A stretch of DNA of 64,000 nt from Blasia pusilla. Lineage: Eukaryota; Marchantiophyta; Marchantiopsida; Blasiales. Under the pieces are notes generated by a model. It was not told the DNA's origin and made no database searches. It worked only from the letters and a program-made list of their open reading frames with translations. Where the stretch lies: assembly GCA_050084515.1 (NCBI GenBank), contig CM114275.1, positions 5,270,001-5,334,000 of the forward strand. Direction: 5' to 3'. Both the position numbers and the translations under genes were made by a program. Below, piece by piece: positions 60,518 through 64,000 of this stretch (its first letter is position 1; each line of letters begins with the position of its first letter).

Positions 60518-61440
60518 TGTAGTATTGGCAAACTTTGCGGTCCAATCCGTGAGAGGTTTCACTATGCCCGAAAAGTTCTTCACGTATGTCGTAAAATCGA
60601 CGACTCGATGAACCTTCTCATCCCTTCACCGTGAAGGTGGTTCCCATTCGGCAATCGCGCTCACCTTTTCCATGTCCGACTCACTCCATCCGCACTAACC
60701 ACATGCCCCAAGAACTTGATCTTTGTCAAACCGAACTCACTCTTATCCGCATCCGCATACAACTTGTTCGCCTAAGTTTCTCAAACACCGTCTTCAAATG
60801 TCGGCGTGCTCCTCTAGTGTTTTCGAATAGATGAGTATGTCATCTATATAGATGATCACAAACTCATCCGTCTCCTTGTGAAAGATGGAGTTCATCAAAG
60901 TGGTAAACGTCGGAGGCGCATTACAAAGACCGAAGCCATTACTACAAACTCGAACGAACGTATCTCGTTCTACACGCAGATCTTCTCTACATCCACTTCG
61001 GCAATCCGACCGATAATATCGATTTCAGGTCAATCCGGCTGAACTACTTGGCACCCGACAATCAATCAAAGAGATCATCCATCCTCGGTAGAGGATAGTT
61101 ATTCCTTACCGTCATTTTATTCATCGCCCGATAATCAACACAGAGTCTCAACTTCCCATCCTTCTTCTTTACAAAGAGGATGGCGCCCCATAAGATGACT
61201 TGCTTGTTCGGATGTAACCCTCTCTAGGAGTTCACCCAACTGTTTCTTCAACTCAGCAAGTTCCTCTTGTTTCAACCTATATGGTGCCTTTGAAGGGGTT
61301 GAGATCCGTATCACCTCAATCTTATCATCAACCGCCTATGTGGTGGCAACTCATCGGAAGCTCCTTAGTCAACACATCTTCAAATTCTTTCACAACTCTT
61401 TTGAGTGTTTGAGGATCCCCCTTGAAGCTGAGTTCGATCT
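60518..61440 (-). pseudogene. Reverse transcriptase, chromovirus copy 4
   Basis: YIDDIL at 60833-60850, flanked by frames broken every ~100 bp (near 60590-60630, 60690, 60770, 60800, 60930-61020, 61180-61350). The shared TAG is at 61044-61046. Many of the breaks coincide with CTG/CAG/CCG triplets that are intact in copies 2 and 3. Confidence 0.8.
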
Positions 61441-61759
61441 CTGCATCTCGCGCTTGCATCATCCTATACTCGTCTCATCAAGCAAAGGAATCCTTCCTCT
61501 AACTCGCCAAACTCGTCCTCGTGATGGCGTTCACCAACTCCGTCTTTCTAGGCACCTCACGAACCAATCTAACGCGTCCTTCCGTTTGCCGTTAACCAAG
61601 ACGCTCAACCTCAAAGGTCTCCGCCTCGTTCCACCTCATACGCATCCAAGAACGTGTTCCCCAAGACTCGTCGATACCGTCCATCTAAACTAGCCCTTCG
61701 TAAAATTCTCCTTCAACTCAAATACTCCGCATCTCACAACTAGCCCTAAAACCAAATCT

Positions 61760-62430
61760 GAATGAATCGGTGGGACAATCAACTCCTTGAAATCTTCCTA
61801 CTCAACATTTTCATAACTAGATATTCTTGGTGGTTGGCAATCCCAATGGAGAGCGTGATTCTTCGGACTCAAGAATGAGTCACCTTAGGCCACCTTGTTC
61901 TTGCAACATCACATCGCGATTAGCGATCTCAAAAATAGATCCTCGAGTTCCGTTAGAAAACCAAATTCCGAGAACGTTCTCTTTGACTTGTAGAATGTAT
62001 CTGATCTCCCTCCGATAAATCTTACAAAGCTTTTGCCACGCACGGTAATCAGAGGCTCCATTTGTTTAATAACCTTAGATCACCTTCTTTAGCCATATGT
62101 CCGGTTCCGCCATCAATTTCATCAATCCCATCATTTGGCATTCTTTATAAAAGCTCACTTTCAGAACCCTTTGATCTTAGCGTTGAGTTTTACAAAGGAC
62201 CTAAGGTCCCATTTGAAAGACCCTCTTTTTCACGTTGGAACATCTCATTCCACTCGCACCTCTTGGATGTCCTTTGTTCTTGCTCTGGTCCGAAAACTCA
62301 TTGATTGTCTCAAAGGGTTTCTTTGCTTTGACTCCGGTTTCGGTTCTTCGGCTTGGTCGCCAGATCGTCGTCGCCTTTTCGCATATCTCGGGATGTGAGG
62401 TTCCTCCTCGAAAGAGATCTTCCGGCACCT
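61760..62430. other. Interleaved gag sequence (probable consensus artefact)
   Basis: Short pieces of two different parts of gag alternate, each set in correct order: one set equivalent to 8008-8590 (protease start to gag C-terminus), the other to 8775-8873 continued by 48245-48775 (gag N-terminus to leader). For example, TTGGTGGTTGGCAATCCCAA (first set) is followed at once by TGGAGAGCGTGATTCTTC (second set). No single ancestral gag gives this order. Confidence 0.75.
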
Positions 62431-62505
62431 TTGAGTTCTCCCCAAACGCCCAGATCTTCAACAATCCAAAGTTCACGCTCATCAAGGAATCGCTCCGATA
62501 CCACG

Positions 62506-64000
62506 TGTCGTGCGCCTACTCTCCTTGAACGTTAATCTTGTTTGTTCTTGAAGCGTGCGTTCGATGGTCACGCTCTCAACGATGATCCGCATCCAAACAC
62601 GCACGGTTAGTCGGGTCTTGGACCAATCGGCGGGATTACTTTCCGAGTTCTCGTCTCGGATTCTCTTCAAGCTCAACCTTCCTAGTTTCGCGGTTTCAAC
62701 ACGGCAAGTCTCGAAAGACTTGGGACAGATTTTCAGTCGGTTCGGGAACAAAACGGCGTTTTGCGCCTAGCGGTTCCAATGTCCGATGAACATCCAATGA
62801 GTTCCTCACCAAGACTCGCATCGAAATGAATCTCGGTTGGAATCCAGTGTGGCATACAAAGTCCACTCCTTGGATCAGGTTTGGGTTTGGATTTCCGCGC
62901 CAAACTCCCGTTCCATCCGTGCCTGTGAAACGCCATTTGGCGCCCAAAGTGGGTTTCGTTTCCCGAGACATCTCGGAGAAGGTACTCCCCTTACTAGTAC
63001 TTCCCCAAAGGGGATCTCCAGGGCCCCCTTCATTTAGGGAAAGACACCGGGCCTCTCCAATTGTCGCGCCCCTACTCTCCTTGAACGTCAATCTTTAGTG
63101 TTGGAAGCGTGCGTTGAGAGGTCACGAACTCATCGATCTGCACCCAAACACGCACTCTCATTAGTCGGGTCTGGGCCAACCAGCGTTCCAATCCATCGAG
63201 TCCTCAACTCGGCGTCTCATCAAGCTCAACCTTCCTTAGTTCCTAGCTTCCAAAACATGGCAAGTCCTTCAAGACTTGGAACAAATTTCTGGTTAGTCCA
63301 GGGATCCAAACGGCCCTTTGCGCGCCTAGCGATCCCAACTGTTCAACGGTCCTCGGGTGAGTTCTGAACCGAGACCCAAGTAATTGAGTCGCGGTGTGAA
63401 ATCCAAGAGGGATGTCTAAATCGCCTCAATGGACTTGGTGCAGGTTTTCCAACCCAACGCCCAAACTCGCGTTCCGTTCCATGCCCTTGAGCAGCGCCTT
63501 GGCGCCCAAAGTGGGGTTTGGGTTCCAAGCACTCTCGGAGACCTTCCCCTTACTAGTACTTCTGGGGTTCTCCAATAACCCCTCCCCTATGGGAAAAGAG
63601 GGTCGGGCCCTTCATTGTGGTCCTCAACCCGACTCCACTTACGTTTTCGGATTGTATGTCGTCCGCTGCTTATGCGTTTGCAGCGATCTTTGGTGCGTTT
63701 GAACCAGCTCTCCATAAGCTTTCTAACGCACCCTTATTCGTTCCAAACGCATCTTGGCACTAAAAGTTATGGCCATAAATACAGTTGGAAACTCTCAAAC
63801 GCTAGTGGCGTTCCAAATCCGGATCTTTCCTTTGGCAACCCACTTCCTAGACTCGACTTCTTTCAAGTCTCATTCCGCGTTTGGTCCAGGTTTCTGAGTC
63901 GCGACCATAACATCTGAAACGCGACTCCTCGCTCACGTCTCGTCTCGTCCCTTGTCTCCTCTTTGAGACAACTCGCAAACCATCTTAGCGTGAGCCCGCT
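62506..64000 (-). repeat. LTR-A copy 7 (5' LTR) with nested LTR-B, cut by window end
   Basis: LTR-A begins TGTCGTGCGCC and is interrupted at 63062 by LTR-B. The right half lies outside the window. Confidence 0.85.
63062..64000. mobile_element. Solo LTR-B, copy 3 (cut by window end)
   Basis: Begins TGTCGCGCCCC after CCAAT (63057-63061), the same insertion point as the other two. About 939 of ~989 bp are in the window. Confidence 0.85.

Larger units (their letters stand above)
57901..62505 (-). mobile_element. Ty3/gypsy chromovirus interior, copy 4
   Basis: Full order from chromodomain to leader, but with the most indels of any copy, and gag replaced by the interleaved stretch at 61760-62430. 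Carries the shared TGA (60515-60517) and TAG (61044-61046). 5' LTR is 62506 onward. Confidence 0.85.

Overview
This looks like a repeat-dense, gene-poor stretch of a land-plant nuclear genome. The evidence is plant-type U2 snRNA genes (196 nt), Ty3/gypsy chromoviruses with a chromodomain and an initiator-Met tRNA primer site, a CACTA (TNP2-type) transposase fragment, and long (CT)n and (TA)n microsatellites. I found no intact host protein gene. I cannot name the species.

The backbone is a repeated locus. A non-coding block (block G) is followed by an old solo LTR (LTR-C), then a block with one or two U2 snRNA genes. That block is present three times (about 14.3-19.9 kb, 34.5-40.1 kb, 51.4-55.0 kb) and carries five U2 copies in all, on the + strand. 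Two of the blocks continue into a further shared segment (block X).

Retrotransposons are nested in this locus. A minus-strand chromovirus (gag-PR-RT-RNaseH-INT-chromodomain, LTR-A of about 1.03 kb) lies inside LTR-C with a 5-bp target duplication CTCCC. A related LTR (LTR-B, about 0.99 kb) lies inside its 5' LTR with duplication CCAAT. The whole nest was then copied: the nested 5' LTR appears at 31.9, 48.8 and 62.5 kb, and chromovirus interiors at 4.1-8.9, 26.5-31.9, 46.1-48.8 and 57.9-62.5 kb. All four interiors carry the same two nonsense codons in pol, so they descend from one dead copy and were probably multiplied by segmental duplication, not by fresh transposition.

Other residents are two remnants of a second, plus-strand Ty3/gypsy family (8.9-10.7 and 22.2-23.7 kb), a 1.26-kb unit with TGTCG...CGACA ends (block F, 12.4 and 42.1 kb), a CACTA fragment (43.4-44.3 kb), a degenerate SWIM zinc-finger fragment (21.1-21.7 kb) and a short shared block R (24.6 and 44.6 kb).

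Two observations affect how far the sequence can be trusted. Small differences between copies cluster at CNG triplets (CTG, CAG, CCG), as expected for basecalling errors at CHG-methylated plant repeats, so many apparent frameshifts may not be real. Also, 61.76-62.43 kb reads as two different gag segments interleaved, which looks like a consensus artefact over a deletion.
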